NCBI RefSeq assembly: GCF_900114085.1
Contig: NZ_FORU01000005.1
Location: forward strand, 124,001 to 188,000
Length of the DNA stretch: 64,000 bases
Direction: 5' to 3'
Source: Myroides guanonis
GTDB taxonomy: Bacteria; Bacteroidota; Bacteroidia; Flavobacteriales; Flavobacteriaceae
In this document: positions 55,083-63,607 of the stretch, in pieces
Position numbering within the stretch: the stretch's first letter is position 1
Layout: each line of letters begins with the position of its first letter
The notes under the pieces: model-generated
What the model was told of the DNA's origin: nothing
Database searches by the model: none
What the model saw: only the letters and a program-made list of their open reading frames with translations
Program-made: the position numbers and the translations under genes

Positions 55083-56317
55083 AAACAAGAAATAAATGGT
55101 TGATTTTAATTGTTGCAGTTATCGTGATTGGTTTGATAGGTGTAGCTGTTGTTAGTAAGATAAAAGGCGATGATAAAGTCTTAGAGGTTGAAACTTTGAG
55201 TGTGAAACACGAGACTATTGTTCAGACGGTTTCTGCCACTGGTAAAATACAACCTGAGATAGAGGTGAAAATTTCTTCTGAGGTTTCTGGAGAGGTGATT
55301 GAGTTGCCAATTAAAGAGGGGCAGGTTGTTGAAAAGGGAGACTTGCTCGTAAGAATAAACCCAGATCTTTATGAGTCTGGTGTTGATAGAATGGTTGCTG
55401 CTCTTTCTAATAGTAAAGCTGGGTTGAACCAAGCAGAGGCTCAATTGGAAGAGGCTAAATCTAATTATAATAGAAATAAACAGCTTTTCGAAAAGGGTGT
55501 TATTTCTGGATCTGAATGGGATAAGGTCGTTTCTGCCTATAATGTAGCTAAGGCCGTAAAAAGTGCAGCTTTTTTTAACGTTCAAAGTGCTGAAGCTTCC
55601 TTGACTGAATCAAAGGATAATTTAAATAGAACAACTATTTATGCTCCGGTTTCTGGCACTATTTCTAGATTAGATGTTGAATTAGGGGAACGTGTTTTGG
55701 GTACGATTCAAATGGCAGGTACTGAGCTTTTACGTGTTGCTGATTTAAACAATATGGAAGTTGAAGTAGATGTGAATGAAAATGATATTGTAAAGGTTAG
55801 AATAGGTAATGAAGCTAATATTGAAGTAGATGCTTTCTTGAAGAAAAAGTTTAAGGGTGTGGTTACTAGTATCTCAAATTCGGCTAGTTCTGCTTTAACT
55901 GCTGATCAGGTTACAAACTTTAAAGTGAAAGTAAGAATATTGAAAGAGTCTTATAAAGATTTAATAGAGGGTAAAGAGTCTCATTATTCTCCTTTTAGAC
56001 CTGGTATGACAGCGACTGTTGATATTATCACGCAAACGAATAATGATGTATTGGTTGTTCCAATCAGTGCTATTGTTTTGAAAGCTGAAACTGACACACT
56101 TTCTAAAACTTTCGAGAAGGATCTTTTGAAAGAGAGTCTTTTTGTAATGAATAATGGTGAAGCAAAGTTAAAGTTTGTTGTTACAGGTATTCAAGATGAT
56201 AAAAATATTGAAATTATTAGTGGGTTATCTCCAGATGATGTTGTTATAATTGGCCCTTATTCTTTAGTTAATCGAGAATTGAAAGAGGGAGATAAGGTTC
56301 AGAATAAATCAAAGTAA
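55079..56317 (+). CDS. Periplasmic adaptor of a tripartite efflux pump (MacA/HlyD-like)
   Basis: A 412-residue protein anchored by an N-terminal helix (about 7-26). It has the usual adaptor order: barrel-sandwich strand VSATGKIQPEIEVKISSEVSGEV, coiled-coil hairpin (about 100-180), return lipoyl half (TIYAPVSGTISRLDVELGERV), beta-barrel and membrane-proximal domain (GMTATVDIITQTNNDVLVVPISAI). The pattern is closest to MacA-type adaptors that work with an ABC transporter. No MacB gene follows; tsaB comes 6 bases later. Confidence 0.9.
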   Translation: MKTRNKWLILIVAVIVIGLIGVAVVSKIKGDDKVLEVETLSVKHETIVQTVSATGKIQPEIEVKISSEVSGEVIELPIKEGQVVEKGDLLVRINPDLYESGVDRMVAALSNSKAGLNQAEAQLEEAKSNYNRNKQLFEKGVISGSEWDKVVSAYNVAKAVKSAAFFNVQSAEASLTESKDNLNRTTIYAPVSGTISRLDVELGERVLGTIQMAGTELLRVADLNNMEVEVDVNENDIVKVRIGNEANIEVDAFLKKKFKGVVTSISNSASSALTADQVTNFKVKVRILKESYKDLIEGKESHYSPFRPGMTATVDIITQTNNDVLVVPISAIVLKAETDTLSKTFEKDLLKESLFVMNNGEAKLKFVVTGIQDDKNIEIISGLSPDDVVIIGPYSLVNRELKEGDKVQNKSK

Positions 56318-56323
56318 TATAAT

Positions 56324-56995
56324 ATGGCATTAATATTAAGTGTTGAAACTGCTACGAAAAATTGTTCCGTATCATTATCTAAGGATGGGAAATTATTAGA
56401 TTATAAAGAATTGGCTGAGGCAAACTTTACTCATGCCGAAAAACTGCATTTGTTCATAGAGGATTTGCTGAAAGAGAATGGTTATAACTTGCCTGATTTA
56501 AAAGCTATTGCTGTTAGTCAAGGACCTGGTTCTTATACGGGTTTAAGAATAGGTGTTTCATCAGTTAAAGGGCTTTGTTATGCATTGGAGATCCCGATGA
56601 TTGCTATTGATACTTTGGAGGTTCTTGCAAGACAATTAGTGATTGAGGAAGGATTAATTGTTCCGATGATTGATGCTCGAAGAATGGAGGTTTATTCTGC
56701 TGTCTTTTCAAAAGAATATAATATGCTAGAAGGTGTGCAAGCGTTGGTTGTTGAAAATGATTCTTATGAACGTTTTAAAGGGCAAACTCTTCATTTGTTG
56801 GGTGATGGGGCTTCAAAGTGTAAAGAATTGCTAGATTCAAGTGATTTTGTTTATCACGAATTGTTTTTATACCCTTCAGCTAAAGAAATGGTAGTTCCAG
56901 CGTATAAAAAGTTTCTTGTAAATGAATTTGTAGATGTTGCTTATTTTGAACCGTTTTATTTAAAAGATTTTGTGATGGCGACTAAGAAGAAGTAA
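56324..56995 (+). CDS. tsaB: tRNA threonylcarbamoyladenosine biosynthesis protein TsaB
   Basis: A 223-residue ASKHA-fold protein, the dimerisation partner of TsaD in making t6A37 of tRNAs. Motifs LSVETATKNCSVSL (start), AVSQGPGSYTGLRIGVSSVKGLCYAL and MIDARRMEVYSAVF are typical. Length is normal. Downstream of the efflux adaptor with a 6-base gap, so it may be read from the same transcript. It ends two bases from the convergent MscS gene with no obvious terminator. Confidence 0.95.
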   Translation: MALILSVETATKNCSVSLSKDGKLLDYKELAEANFTHAEKLHLFIEDLLKENGYNLPDLKAIAVSQGPGSYTGLRIGVSSVKGLCYALEIPMIAIDTLEVLARQLVIEEGLIVPMIDARRMEVYSAVFSKEYNMLEGVQALVVENDSYERFKGQTLHLLGDGASKCKELLDSSDFVYHELFLYPSAKEMVVPAYKKFLVNEFVDVAYFEPFYLKDFVMATKKK

Positions 56996-56997
56996 GC

Positions 56998-57774
56998 TTA
57001 GTTTGTTGTTAAATGTTGACTTATTTCTTTTCCTTTTAAATATATGAAGGAACTTACTTCTGAATAGTTTCCATTTTCAACCCATGCCAATACAGTGTAT
57101 GTTACTTTTGTGTCCAATATTTCTTTTATTTGAACTCTCGGTTTTGGTTGTTTTAAGATGGTTTCATTTTCAATTAATTCATTAGTGAGAAGGTTAATGA
57201 AATCGGCACTATTTATAGTGCTTGGTGTTTGGATGGAAAGCTCTGTTTTTCTTAATTCATTTTCTGTATAGTTCTTAATTTTTCCATTGGATAATATTCC
57301 ATTAGGAATATAAATTACCTGATTTTGATAATTGATTATTTTTGTGGAAAAGATATGAATTCCAGATACTTTACCCGCTTCTCCTTGTGCTTCTATAATG
57401 TCTCCTATTCTGAAAGGTTTAAATAAAATAATTAAAACACCTCCTGCAAAATTTGAAAGAGATCCTTGTAGTGAAAGACCAATAGCTAAGCTCATAGCTC
57501 CTATAATTGCTACAAATGAAGAGGTTTGGATTCCTAGTTTAGAGGCGATAATAATAAAAAGCACAATTCGAAGTCCCCATACTGCTCCATCTAAGAGGAA
57601 GCTTGTAAATGTTGGATCAATTTTCTTTTTAGTTAGTATTCTATGCGTCATTCTTTTTAGGAGCCTAATAATCCATAGGCCAATCGCTAATATGACTATT
57701 GAAGAAACTATGTTTGGAAGAAAATTGAATAGATTTTCTATAAAGCTTTTTATAAAAGAGTCTAAGTTGTTCAT
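56998..57774 (-). CDS. Small-conductance mechanosensitive channel (MscS family)
   Basis: A 258-residue MscS-type channel with three membrane segments (about 17-37, 60-80 and 90-110). The pore helix region reads AIIGAMSLAIGLSLQGSLSNFAGGVLIILFKPFRIGD, with the Gly/Ala ridge of TM3. This is followed by the beta domain (IIEAQGEAGKVSGIHIFSTKI, IPNGILSNGKIKNYT) and a C-terminal alpha/beta domain. It releases solutes on hypo-osmotic shock. Three bases after the upstream DUF255 gene, so probably co-transcribed. Confidence 0.93.
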   Translation of the reverse strand: MNNLDSFIKSFIENLFNFLPNIVSSIVILAIGLWIIRLLKRMTHRILTKKKIDPTFTSFLLDGAVWGLRIVLFIIIASKLGIQTSSFVAIIGAMSLAIGLSLQGSLSNFAGGVLIILFKPFRIGDIIEAQGEAGKVSGIHIFSTKIINYQNQVIYIPNGILSNGKIKNYTENELRKTELSIQTPSTINSADFINLLTNELIENETILKQPKPRVQIKEILDTKVTYTVLAWVENGNYSEVSSFIYLKGKEISQHLTTN

Positions 57775-57777
57775 TTT

Positions 57778-59778
57778 TTAGAGATGGATGTCTAGTAAAT
57801 CAATTTTTGTTTCTGGCTGAAAGCAGCTCTTGTTTTTGCAAAAATAGTACAATGTTTGGTTTTCTATATACTTGTTTTTGAAGTAAGGAATGTTTGAGGG
57901 TTTATTGCTTCCTACTACAAAACTATGGGCTATGAAATTCGATGTTATAGCTTGGATATGTTGTAAAGAGTCTTGTCCTACTATGCCTAATTCAGAATGT
58001 TCACTTAAGTATAAACTCATCAAGAGCCAATTGGAGTAATAGGAAGGATAGTCTACTTGTTGTAGCACTGTATCGGTTATTTTTTCACATAAATTTGTGT
58101 AGTACTGATTTTCGAAGAGAATTCCCAGCTTGTGTAGGTTGTGAACCATTACAGAGTTTGGAGAGGGTATTACATTATCTTCAATTTCAATAGAAGGTAC
58201 AAAAACTGTGTCTTTATGCATTGAATAAGTGAAAAAACCTTGTTTTTCATCTAAGAAGTTGTCTAGGGTGTGGTCAGTAATATTCTTAGCTCTTATTAAG
58301 AATTTTTCATTCAATGTAATTTCATAAGCTCTAAGAAGCGCATTAATGTACCAAGCATAATCATCTAAATATCCTGATATTTTTGCAGTTCCATTTTTAT
58401 AGGTATGGAATAATCCTGTTTCTTCTGACCATAGCTTTTCTTCTATAAAGGTTAGGATGGTTAAAGATTTTGCTAGGTGTGACTCAATGTTCAATGCTGT
58501 ATATGAATCTATGTAAGCGATAGCCATCATTGCATTCCATGCTGTGAGAGATTTGTCGTCAAGTAATGGTTTGATTCTTTTATCTCTATGTTGTTTTAAT
58601 AATTGCTCCCACTGTTGTTTTTTGACACGTAAATCTTCAATCTCTAGGTGGTTTTTAAGAGCGATTTTTTCAAGTGGTTCTTTTTGAATAAATACGTATT
58701 CTCCATTTTCCCAATGACCAAATGTGTTGATATTGAAAATCTCACTAAAGATTTCAAAATCCTCTGATAGTATTGTTTCCAATTCATCTTTTGTCCATAC
58801 GTAATAGGCTCCTTCTTTTAATTGATGTTGTGGAGTTAGACTGTCAGCGTCTAATGCACAAAAATATCCACCTTCTGAGTTGTTCCATTCGTCTTCAATG
58901 AACTGTAATGTTTTTAAAATACATTCTTCATATAGAGAACTCTTAGTTCTCTTATATGCGTCTGCATATAGGCTTACTAACTGGGCATTATCATATAGCA
59001 TTTTTTCAAAATGAGATATATGCCATTTGAAATCAACTGAATATCTGAAAAAACCACCATGAATTGTATCGAAAATACCACCATACACTAACTTAGTTAA
59101 TGTTAAATCTACATAGTCTAGAAGAGTTGAGTCGTCAGTAGATACTCCAAGTTTTTGTAGGTAATAAAGATTATTAGGCATCATAAATTTGGGTGCTTTT
59201 GAATAACCTCCATGTTCCCAATCAAAACTGCGTTTCCATATATCTATAATTTTATCTAAATCAAATGTAGCTGCTTTCTCCAAGGAGTTGGGAGCTTTAC
59301 TGATTAGACTTATTCCGTCATGTAATTTCTCAGCAAAATCATATACTTGACCGGGATTGTTTTTGTACAATGAATGAAGTTGATTTAATGATTCAATCCA
59401 TGTGTTTTTATTAAAGTAAGTTCCTCCCCAAATAGGTTTTCCATCTGGTAAGCAAACAACATTTAAGGGCCAACCTCCTTGCTTTGTCATTAACTGCACT
59501 GCTTTCATATAGAATGAATCTATATCCGGTTGTTCTTCTCTATCTACTTTTATCGATGTAAAGTGAGTGTTCATTATCTTGGCTACATCTAGGTCATTGA
59601 AACTTTCGTGTTCCATTACATGGCACCAATGACAAGTTGAATATCCTATACTGATAATTAATAGTTTGTTTTCGATCTTCGCTTTTTCTAAAGTAGATTG
59701 AGAGAAAGCTTTCCAGTGAATAGGATTGTTCGCGTGTTGAAACAGGTAAGGACTTGATTCTTTATGTAGCTCATTCAT
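57778..59778 (-). CDS. Thioredoxin-domain protein of the DUF255/YyaL (SPATA20) family
   Basis: A 666-residue protein. The N-terminal thioredoxin-like domain carries the family signature (HANNPIHWKAF then GYSTCHWCHVMEHESF, C49 and C52, and KVDREEQPDID). The rest is an alpha/alpha toroid resembling glycosidase or N-acyl-glucosamine-epimerase folds (GGFFRYSVDFKWHISHFEKMLYDNAQL, KSLTAWNAMMAIAYID). Function of the family is unknown. Cellobiose epimerase-like and redox roles have been suggested on fold grounds only. No signal peptide. Probable operon with the downstream MscS channel. Confidence 0.92.
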   Translation of the reverse strand: MNELHKESSPYLFQHANNPIHWKAFSQSTLEKAKIENKLLIISIGYSTCHWCHVMEHESFNDLDVAKIMNTHFTSIKVDREEQPDIDSFYMKAVQLMTKQGGWPLNVVCLPDGKPIWGGTYFNKNTWIESLNQLHSLYKNNPGQVYDFAEKLHDGISLISKAPNSLEKAATFDLDKIIDIWKRSFDWEHGGYSKAPKFMMPNNLYYLQKLGVSTDDSTLLDYVDLTLTKLVYGGIFDTIHGGFFRYSVDFKWHISHFEKMLYDNAQLVSLYADAYKRTKSSLYEECILKTLQFIEDEWNNSEGGYFCALDADSLTPQHQLKEGAYYVWTKDELETILSEDFEIFSEIFNINTFGHWENGEYVFIQKEPLEKIALKNHLEIEDLRVKKQQWEQLLKQHRDKRIKPLLDDKSLTAWNAMMAIAYIDSYTALNIESHLAKSLTILTFIEEKLWSEETGLFHTYKNGTAKISGYLDDYAWYINALLRAYEITLNEKFLIRAKNITDHTLDNFLDEKQGFFTYSMHKDTVFVPSIEIEDNVIPSPNSVMVHNLHKLGILFENQYYTNLCEKITDTVLQQVDYPSYYSNWLLMSLYLSEHSELGIVGQDSLQHIQAITSNFIAHSFVVGSNKPSNIPYFKNKYIENQTLYYFCKNKSCFQPETKIDLLDIHL

Positions 59779-59813
59779 CTTTTGTTCGTTTAAAAGGATT
59801 ATTCAAAGTACTG

Positions 59814-59821
59814 CAAATTTA
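59814..59821 (-). promoter_or_regulatory. -7 promoter element TAAATTTG for the DUF255 gene
   Basis: On the minus strand TAAATTTG lies 35 bases before the ATG at 59778, in the gap shared with the divergent phosphate transporter. Confidence 0.45.
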
Positions 59822-59842
59822 TTAATACTTAGTTCATGCTTG

Positions 59843-59874
59843 TTAAGATTATGTTTGGTAACATTGGCTTAACA
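59843..59874 (+). promoter_or_regulatory. TTAACA-type direct repeats, possible Pho box
   Basis: TTAAGA (59843), GTAACA (59858) and TTAACA (59869) form a series. The last two are exactly 11 bases apart, as in PhoB-family half-sites. They precede a phosphate transporter, which makes phosphate control plausible but unproven. Confidence 0.4.
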
Positions 59875-59925
59875 TAAAATTGAATTAGATGATGCATTTT
59901 TGCAGTGCAAATTAAATTAAATTAA

Positions 59926-62193
59926 ATGGAGCAAATATTTTTAGTTATGCTCATCGCTTTAGCGATATTAGCAGTAATAGACTTGACAGTTGGGGTTAGT
60001 AACGACGCTGTAAACTTTTTGAACTCAGCAATTGGTTCTAAAGCAGTGCCGTTTAAACTAATTATGATTGTAGCTACTTTAGGTATTTTAGTAGGAGCCT
60101 TATTCTCTGGAGGGATGATGGAAATTGCGCGAAGTGGTATTTTTGTGCCCAGTATGTTCTCTTTCAACGATGTTATGGTCATATTCCTTGCGGTTATGAT
60201 AACTGATGTTTTGTTGTTAGATGTTTTCAATACTATGGGACTTCCTACTTCAACTACCGTTTCTATTGTGTTTGAATTGCTTGGGGCAGCTGTGTGTTTA
60301 GCAATTTATAAAATTGTTACTGAAGATGGTATATGGGCAACTTTACCTCAATACATCAATACTGAGAAGGCCACAGAAATTGTGGTCAGTATATTGTTGT
60401 CAGTGTTACTTTCCTTTACATTAGGAGGACTTGTTCAATATGTTTCACGTCTTTTCTTTACGTTTGATGTCAATAAGAAGCTTAAATATTATGGTGCTGT
60501 TTTTGGTGGAATTGCTATTACAGCCATAACATTTTTCATTTTGATTAAAGGTCTTAAAGGTGCGTCTTTTATTAGTTCTGAAATGCGTGGATGGATTAAT
60601 AATAATCAAATGACTATAGTTGCTGTAAGTTTTGTGTTTTGGACGTTATTGTCTCAAATTCTTATGAGCTTGTTCAGAGTGCATATTCTAAAAGTTATCA
60701 TTGTTGTTGGAACATTTGCTTTAGCTCTTGCTTTTGCTGGTAATGACTTAGTGAACTTTATTGGAGTTCCAATTGCTGCTTTTCAATCTTATGAGTTTTT
60801 CATGGCTTCTGGAATGTCTCCTGATAATTATATGATGCATAAATTAGGTGAGGAGAATGTAGTAGCTCCTTTCTATTTCTTGTTGATAGCAGGTTTGGTA
60901 ATGGTATATACACTTTGGACTTCTAAAAAGGCAAAGAACGTTATTGAAACAGAGCTTACTTTATCTAGACAAGACACTGGCTCTACAGCAGAAAAATTTA
61001 CACCTAATTCTCTTTCGAAAATAATTGTTAGAGGGTTTGTTCGTGTTGGACTTGCTTTTAGTTATTTGCTTCCAAATAGTTTGCAGGATAAGCTTGACCG
61101 TAGATTTGAGCAATTAGAAAAACCTAAAAAGAAAGATAAGAAGAATGAGGAAGAACCAGCTTTTGATATGGTTCGTGCTTCAGTAAATCTTATGGTTGCT
61201 AGTATATTGATTTCTATAGGTACTTCTATGAAATTGCCATTGTCTACTACTTATGTTACTTTCATGGTTGCTATGGGTACTTCTTTTGCTGATAGAGCAT
61301 GGGATAGAGATACTGCTGTATACCGCGTTGCGGGTGTTTTCAATGTAATTGGAGGATGGTTTGTAACTGCAATTGTTGCATTTGTTGCCGCGTTTGTTAC
61401 AGCTTACATTTTAAAGTTAGGGGAGGTTTTTGCTTTAGTAGGACTTCTTATTTTGGTTGGTATTTTATTGTATAGAAGTAATAAGGTTCATCAAAGAAAA
61501 ACAAAAGAAAAGGCTACTAATCTATCTAATTTGAATACTATTGATATAGTAACTATTCAAGAGGTTATTTCTGAAAGTTCTGCCAAAATTGCAAGTGTGA
61601 TTTCACGTTCAAAAGAAATTTATACAGATGTTATTGATAGCATCGGGTTGCAAGAATTGAGTAAATTAAAATCTAGTAAAAAGAAACTTAAAAAATTAGA
61701 GAAGGAAGTTGATGCTCTAAAAGGAGATGTTTATTTCTTTATTAAAAATCTTGATGATACGTCTGTAGAGGCAAGTAAGTTTTATATTCTTACCTTAGGT
61801 CATTTACAAGATATTATTAAAGCGATTAGTTTTATTGCTCAAAATGGGTTTACTCATGTTGATAATAATCACAAGAAATTGAAGTTTAATCAAATTAGAG
61901 ATCTTAAAAATACAGATCAATTATTGCAAGATCTATTTGATAAAATTGAGAAAACATTTTCAACGGAACAGTTCGATCATATTGAAACTTTATTAGAGGA
62001 TAGAGAAGAATTGAGTTTGTATGTAGATAGATTAATCCAAAAACAAATTGTAAGAATTAGAACTACTGAAACGAGTCCTAAGAATAGTAAATTGTATTTT
62101 TCTATTTTATTTGAAACAGATATTTTAATTAAATCAACTATTGGTTTGTTGGAGTTGTTTAAAGATTTGGAAGTTGGAGGAAGAAGAAAATAA
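59926..62193 (+). CDS. PiT-family inorganic phosphate transporter with C-terminal coiled extension
   Basis: A 755-residue membrane protein of the PiT family, which takes up phosphate with a cation. Duplicated signatures are visible: VGVSNDAVNFLNSAIGSKA and TMGLPTSTTVSIVFELLGAAV in the first half, GNDLVNFIGVPIAAF and MKLPLSTTYVTFMVAMGTSFADRAW in the second. About eleven helices extend to residue 525. The last 220 residues are hydrophilic helices (SKLKSSKKKLKKLEKEVDALKGD ...) resembling PhoU-like regulatory domains, as seen in Bacteroidota PiT proteins. TTAACA repeats lie upstream. Confidence 0.92.
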   Translation: MEQIFLVMLIALAILAVIDLTVGVSNDAVNFLNSAIGSKAVPFKLIMIVATLGILVGALFSGGMMEIARSGIFVPSMFSFNDVMVIFLAVMITDVLLLDVFNTMGLPTSTTVSIVFELLGAAVCLAIYKIVTEDGIWATLPQYINTEKATEIVVSILLSVLLSFTLGGLVQYVSRLFFTFDVNKKLKYYGAVFGGIAITAITFFILIKGLKGASFISSEMRGWINNNQMTIVAVSFVFWTLLSQILMSLFRVHILKVIIVVGTFALALAFAGNDLVNFIGVPIAAFQSYEFFMASGMSPDNYMMHKLGEENVVAPFYFLLIAGLVMVYTLWTSKKAKNVIETELTLSRQDTGSTAEKFTPNSLSKIIVRGFVRVGLAFSYLLPNSLQDKLDRRFEQLEKPKKKDKKNEEEPAFDMVRASVNLMVASILISIGTSMKLPLSTTYVTFMVAMGTSFADRAWDRDTAVYRVAGVFNVIGGWFVTAIVAFVAAFVTAYILKLGEVFALVGLLILVGILLYRSNKVHQRKTKEKATNLSNLNTIDIVTIQEVISESSAKIASVISRSKEIYTDVIDSIGLQELSKLKSSKKKLKKLEKEVDALKGDVYFFIKNLDDTSVEASKFYILTLGHLQDIIKAISFIAQNGFTHVDNNHKKLKFNQIRDLKNTDQLLQDLFDKIEKTFSTEQFDHIETLLEDREELSLYVDRLIQKQIVRIRTTETSPKNSKLYFSILFETDILIKSTIGLLELFKDLEVGGRRK

Positions 62194-62215
62194 TAGATGT
62201 TAATCTAAAATTTAA

Positions 62216-62257
62216 TTACGGGGAGTAGCTTTTAGAGCTAACTCCCCGTAATTTTTT
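62216..62257 (+). terminator. Intrinsic terminator of the phosphate transporter gene
   Basis: TTACGGGGAGT plus AGCT pair with AGCT and ACTCCCCGTAA with one bulge, followed by six T; 23 bases after the stop. Confidence 0.85.
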
Positions 62258-62344
62258 AGTTTAAGTTAACGATATTAATATTAGAGTGAAGATCAATTGA
62301 AGTTATTAGGTGTTTGTTTAGATTGAAATTTTGATATTGGTTAT

Positions 62345-62377
62345 AAAAAAAGGATACTAACATAGTATCCTTTTTTT
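62345..62377. terminator. Bidirectional terminator
   Basis: A perfect 15-bp stem with a 3-base loop (62345-62359 with 62363-62377), flanked by A7 and T7. Orientation-neutral; most likely ends the minus-strand Nfu gene. Confidence 0.85.
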
Positions 62378-62408
62378 ATAAATATTGTTTTTTTATCATC
62401 AATTCGAT

Positions 62409-63308
62409 TTAGCCGTTATATGCTTCTACAATAATACTTTCATCGTTAAGCATTTGTTTAAGCATGTTTTCGATACCATTTTTTAATGTAAAAGTTGATG
62501 ATGGGCAGCCACTACAAGCACCTTGTAGTATTACATGGGCGGTATTACTTGCTTTGTCATAAGATTTGAAAACTATATTTCCACCGTCTGCTGCAACTGC
62601 GGGTTTAACATATTCTTCTAAAATGTTGATTATTTTCTGAGAGGTTTCGTCTAATGAGTCAAATTTTTTGTCTGCTTCTTCTTGGATTTTTGAAACATCT
62701 TTGATTAAATCGTCATTCACAGCTAGATTTCCGTTTTCAAGGAATTCTTTGATGAATGTGCGAGTTTCAAGTGTTATATCATTCCATTCGAATGAATCAT
62801 ATTTTGTTACTGATACATAGTTTTCATCTATAAAAATCTCTTTTACAAAAGGGAATTTAAAAAGTTCTTTAGCGAGAGGTGAAACTGACGCCTCATCGAT
62901 ATTTTTGATTTCCACAGATTTTTTTGTCAGCGCTTTATTAGCAACAAATTTTATTACTGCAGGGTTTGGAGTAGTCTCTCCGTAAATAGTTATAGGTTGT
63001 TTTTTAGTCTTTTTATCTGTTTCAATAAGAATTTGTTTGCCTTGATCTAAGAAATCTTGAATCTGTTGTGCTACCTGATCTTGGACATCTACCCATTCAA
63101 CTATTGAAAATCTTTCGATAGCAATAAAATCATTGGAAATATAAACAGTTTTAACAAATGGAAGGAAAAAAAGTTCTTTTGCTAATGGTGAATTAGTCGT
63201 TTCATCTATATTTTTGAATTCGAAATTCTCACCCTTTGTAATGAAATCAGACAATACAAACTTAATGATAGCAGGGTTTTGTGTTTCGGATATTTTTATT
63301 TGGTACAT
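62409..63308 (-). CDS. Nfu-type Fe-S scaffold with two tandem N-terminal domains
   Basis: A 299-residue protein. Residues about 1-90 and 105-190 are two copies of the Nfu N-terminal domain: (S)P(L)AKELFFLPFVKTVYISNDFIAIERF and SPLAKELFKFPFVKEIFIDENYVSVTKY, each preceded by TxNPA(I/V)IKFV. They are followed by the NifU C-terminal domain (about 220-299) with AADGGNIVFKSYD and GACSGCPSSTFTLKNGIE, where C265 and C268 bind a bridging 4Fe-4S cluster. It would pass clusters to target enzymes, perhaps including the many Fe-S sites of ActB. The duplicated N-domain differs from single-domain Nfu. Confidence 0.92.
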   Translation of the reverse strand: MYQIKISETQNPAIIKFVLSDFITKGENFEFKNIDETTNSPLAKELFFLPFVKTVYISNDFIAIERFSIVEWVDVQDQVAQQIQDFLDQGKQILIETDKKTKKQPITIYGETTPNPAVIKFVANKALTKKSVEIKNIDEASVSPLAKELFKFPFVKEIFIDENYVSVTKYDSFEWNDITLETRTFIKEFLENGNLAVNDDLIKDVSKIQEEADKKFDSLDETSQKIINILEEYVKPAVAADGGNIVFKSYDKASNTAHVILQGACSGCPSSTFTLKNGIENMLKQMLNDESIIVEAYNG

Positions 63309-63324
63309 TTTTTTTGTTTTTTTT

Positions 63325-63332
63325 CAAATTTA
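63325..63332 (-). promoter_or_regulatory. -7 promoter element TAAATTTG for the Nfu gene
   Basis: TAAATTTG on the minus strand, 16 bases before the ATG at 63308. The leader would be very short. The remaining gap up to 63607 is AT-rich and shows no other recognised feature. Confidence 0.45.
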
Positions 63333-63607
63333 ACGAAGATATATGTAGCGAATAACTATATTTGGAAATTAAACCGAAAATTAACATTTAATTAGATACG
63401 TGTTAACAGGTGTGTGAGTTTAGGTTGTGAAAAAGGGTGTAAAACCTAAATGAAATGTTATAAGGGGTAAATGAATCATTTTAGTTAGTTAAAAAACAAG
63501 AGAGAAGAAAAGTAATAGTTCTTTTTTTTAACTTGAATATTCTGATTGTAGATAACATTTTTTTTATAGTAGTTGTTAGAATGAGAGAAATAAATATAAA
63601 TAATTCA

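Noticed and set aside
55181..55585. 134-codon open frame antisense to the efflux adaptor
   Set aside because: Overlaps fully with a clear HlyD/MacA-type gene and shows no motif of its own.
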